Source: an uncultured Paracoccaceae bacterium
GTDB lineage: Bacteria > Pseudomonadota > Alphaproteobacteria > Rhodobacterales > Rhodobacteraceae
DNA length: 32,886 nucleotides
Assembly (NCBI GenBank): GCA_947501555.1
Contig: CANMWG010000008.1
Span: 1-32,886 of the forward strand
Reading direction: 5' to 3'
The first letter of the stretch is position 1. Each line of letters begins with the position of its first letter. Made by a program: the position numbers and the translations under genes. The notes beneath the pieces were generated by a model, which worked only from the letters and a program-made list of their open reading frames with translations, did no database searches and had not been told where the DNA came from. Positions 31,853 to 32,886 of this stretch are shown here, in pieces.

Positions 31853-32245
31853 TCAATTTGGTCGCATGTCACATAGAAATCCGGCGCAATCCGATTAGAC
31901 CCAATGCTGCAGACTAGAAGCCGACAAGTTTCTGGGTGTTTGATCCCATTGTATGATGGTGCGATCTATTCTTTGGAATGGAAGGAAGCATTATGGGACA
32001 AGTTCGTCATGAGAGCGCCACGACTAGGCACGCCGTCAGTTCAGCAATACAGCGATCGCAATCTACGAACGCGGCGCTAACTCGATGCACTTGGATCATA
32101 TGTTAGTGCGTGTTTAGCCCGAATCCTATCAAATCCAATTGAAAATGCTACGGGACGCACGAATGTCTGCAATGTGGTCACCCCCTTGCATCTAGGAAAT
32201 ATTTTCAACGGCAGCTCTGTGCCGATCCTTTTGTCGAATTTCTTC
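31853..32245. other. Gap with IS481 remnant, no intact gene
   Basis: Apart from the IS481-like fragment at 31993-32106, this stretch shows only short, composition-poor frames. The bases just upstream of the fragment (TTTGATCCCATTGTATGATG and onward) look like the left end of the same element. No terminator for the pca operon is obvious. Confidence 0.5.
31993..32106 (+). pseudogene. IS481-like transposase, N-terminal remnant
   Basis: The 37-codon frame starts MGQVRHESATTRHAVSSAIQ followed by RSQ, which is the familiar opening of IS481-type transposases (MGQVRHGSATTTHAVRAAIQ, from memory). After residue ~23 similarity stops and the frame ends at TAG 32104. GGAAGGAAG lies before the ATG. Only the first ~8 percent of the gene survives. 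Confidence 0.65.
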
Positions 32246-32276
32246 TTGACCTCGAGTTACTCAAGGCGGGTATCTG
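32246..32276 (+). promoter_or_regulatory. MerR-type promoter: 19-bp spacer with palindromic operator
   Basis: -35 TTGACC (32246-32251) and -10 TATCTG (32271-32276) are separated by exactly 19 bp, the overlong spacing that MerR-family activators correct by twisting DNA. The spacer carries CCTCGAGT-t-ACTCAAGG (32250-32266, 7 of 8 arm positions paired), similar to SoxR-class boxes. It lies 24 bases upstream of the MerR gene. Confidence 0.75.
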
Positions 32277-32300
32277 CGGGTCTACAGGAGGTCTTTTGTC

Positions 32301-32654
32301 ATGCGCATCTCTGAGGCGGCTGCCCGGTCGGGGCTCAAAATTGATACGATCCGATACTATGAGGCCGAAGGGCTCGTGCCGAATGTGTTGCGCAGTTCGG
32401 ACGGGCAGAGATGGTTTTCGCCGGAGAATGTCGACTGGCCAACACTGCTCTACTGGCTTCGCGAGACCGGTATGCCGATGAAGGTGATGCAGCGGTTCGC
32501 GGCGCTTTATGCGCAGGGGGATGAGACCATCCCGAATCGGAAGAACATCCTGCTCGATCACTCGCGGCTCTTGGCCAAACGCCGTGAGGATCTTGAGCGG
32601 TGCAACGAGGTTCTCACCAGAAAGCTCGAAATCTATGAGGAACATCTGCGATGA
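32301..32654 (+). CDS. MerR-family transcriptional regulator
   Basis: A 117-residue regulator. The N-terminal winged HTH (MRISEAAARSGLKIDTIRYY EAEGL, residues 1-26) is followed by the wing (FSPENVDWPTLLYWLRETGM), MKVMQRFAALYAQGDETIPN, and a dimerising coiled coil (NRKNILLDHSRLLAKRREDLERCNEVLTRKLEIYEEHLR, in part). There is no metal-binding cysteine set, so it is of the stress/small-molecule type. AGGAGG 9 bases before the ATG is a very strong ribosome-binding site. It overlaps the following oxidoreductase gene by 4 bases (ATGA), and probably controls both through the promoter just upstream. Confidence 0.92.
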   Translation: MRISEAAARSGLKIDTIRYYEAEGLVPNVLRSSDGQRWFSPENVDWPTLLYWLRETGMPMKVMQRFAALYAQGDETIPNRKNILLDHSRLLAKRREDLERCNEVLTRKLEIYEEHLR

Positions 32655-32773
32655 AAATCATTCTTGTTGGCGCCTCGGGCGATGTTGGGCAGGCCGCCTT
32701 TGCCGAGCTGTCACAACGCCATGACATCGTTTGGACCTGTCCCGCTTTAATGCCGCTCCAAGTGCTCGTTTAG
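32651..32773 (+). pseudogene. Short-chain dehydrogenase, cut by an IS element
   Basis: The frame begins MKIILVGASGDVGQAAFAEL followed by SQRHDIV, the Rossmann start (GxxGxxG-like GASGDVG) of SDR or NAD(P)-binding oxidoreductases. After about 28 residues the frame enters IS sequence and stops at 32773, giving a 40-residue product. SDR proteins are ~200-250 residues, so the gene is dead here. It was co-transcribed with merR. Confidence 0.8.
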
Positions 32774-32886
32774 GCCACTTTTCTTTCGAAGGCGACCGGG
32801 CTTTTCCATCCCAGTGCTGAGTGGCGACGACGCGGATTGTAGAAGCCATTGATGTATTCGAAGATGGCCATCTCAGCCTGCCGCCG
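32770..32886 (-). CDS. IS3-family transposase OrfB, C-terminal end, partial
   Basis: On the minus strand the frame from the window edge reads RRQAEMAIFEYINGFYNPRR then RHSALGWKSPVAFERKVA and stops at 32770. The FYNPRRRHSALGWKSPVAFE motif is the standard C-terminus of IS3-type transposases. The sequence differs from the element at 6013-7200 (which ends NRVRPHQALNMRPP), so it is a second IS. The element inserted in the SDR gene near 32730; its other end is outside the window. Confidence 0.92.
   Translation of the reverse strand, partial: RRQAEMAIFEYINGFYNPRRRHSALGWKSPVAFERKVA

Overview
The window looks like accessory DNA from a marine alphaproteobacterium of the Roseobacter group (Rhodobacterales). 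This is an inference from gene content: a fully overlapping pob/pca operon with a 3-keto acid cleavage enzyme, a TRAP transporter, a DUF6525-like protein beside a CobW-type GTPase, a giant acidic RTX protein, and several insertion-sequence remnants. No rRNA, tRNA or CRISPR array was seen.

Layout. 1-5201 (minus) is one giant RTX calcium-binding protein whose C-terminus lies beyond the window; its coding DNA carries near-exact internal repeats. A small secreted protein of unknown function diverges from it (5260-5937). 6013-7664 is an IS3-family element abutting an IS66 transposase fragment. 7633-11017 holds two LysR regulators that share a C-terminal signature, two small membrane proteins and a 37-residue one-helix ORF. 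11561-12526 is a rearrangement scar where a serine beta-lactamase-like gene and an EamA exporter gene are both cut short and joined tail to tail. 12523-18633 (minus) is a tightly overlapping operon: COG0523 GTPase, DUF6525-like protein, family-5 binding protein, two ATPases, two permeases and the EamA remnant. A divergent Rrf2-type regulator (18738-19154) faces a 17-bp palindrome in the shared promoter. 19155-20165 has no convincing gene, but holds iteron-like repeats and a long stem followed by a terminator-like hairpin, which could be a small RNA.

20166-31852 is the metabolic core. An AraC/PobR-like regulator (minus) diverges from a LysM-plus-binding-protein fusion, a secreted protein with three Cys-pair repeats, a TRAP transporter (dctP, dctQ, dctM), pobA, a pcaD-pcaC fusion, pcaH, pcaG, a beta-keto acid cleavage enzyme (BKACE) and pcaB. 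The inferred pathway is uptake of an aromatic acid, 4-hydroxybenzoate to protocatechuate (PobA), ortho ring cleavage (PcaHG), cycloisomerisation (PcaB), then decarboxylation and lactone hydrolysis (PcaDC) to 3-oxoadipate. BKACE could then convert 3-oxoadipate plus acetyl-CoA to succinyl-CoA and acetoacetate; no pcaIJ or pcaF is present in the window. Gaps between the first genes are rich in stem-loops, with three in the 186 bases between dctP and dctQ.

31853-32886 is a mobile-element boundary: an IS481-like transposase start remnant, a MerR regulator with a textbook 19-bp-spacer promoter and palindromic operator, and its partner oxidoreductase gene cut after about 28 codons by another IS3-family element that leaves the window. 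The strongest leads are the BKACE-containing pca operon, the LysM/binding-protein and Cys-repeat pair, the metal-type ABC/GTPase operon, and the 19.4-19.7 kb noncoding structure.
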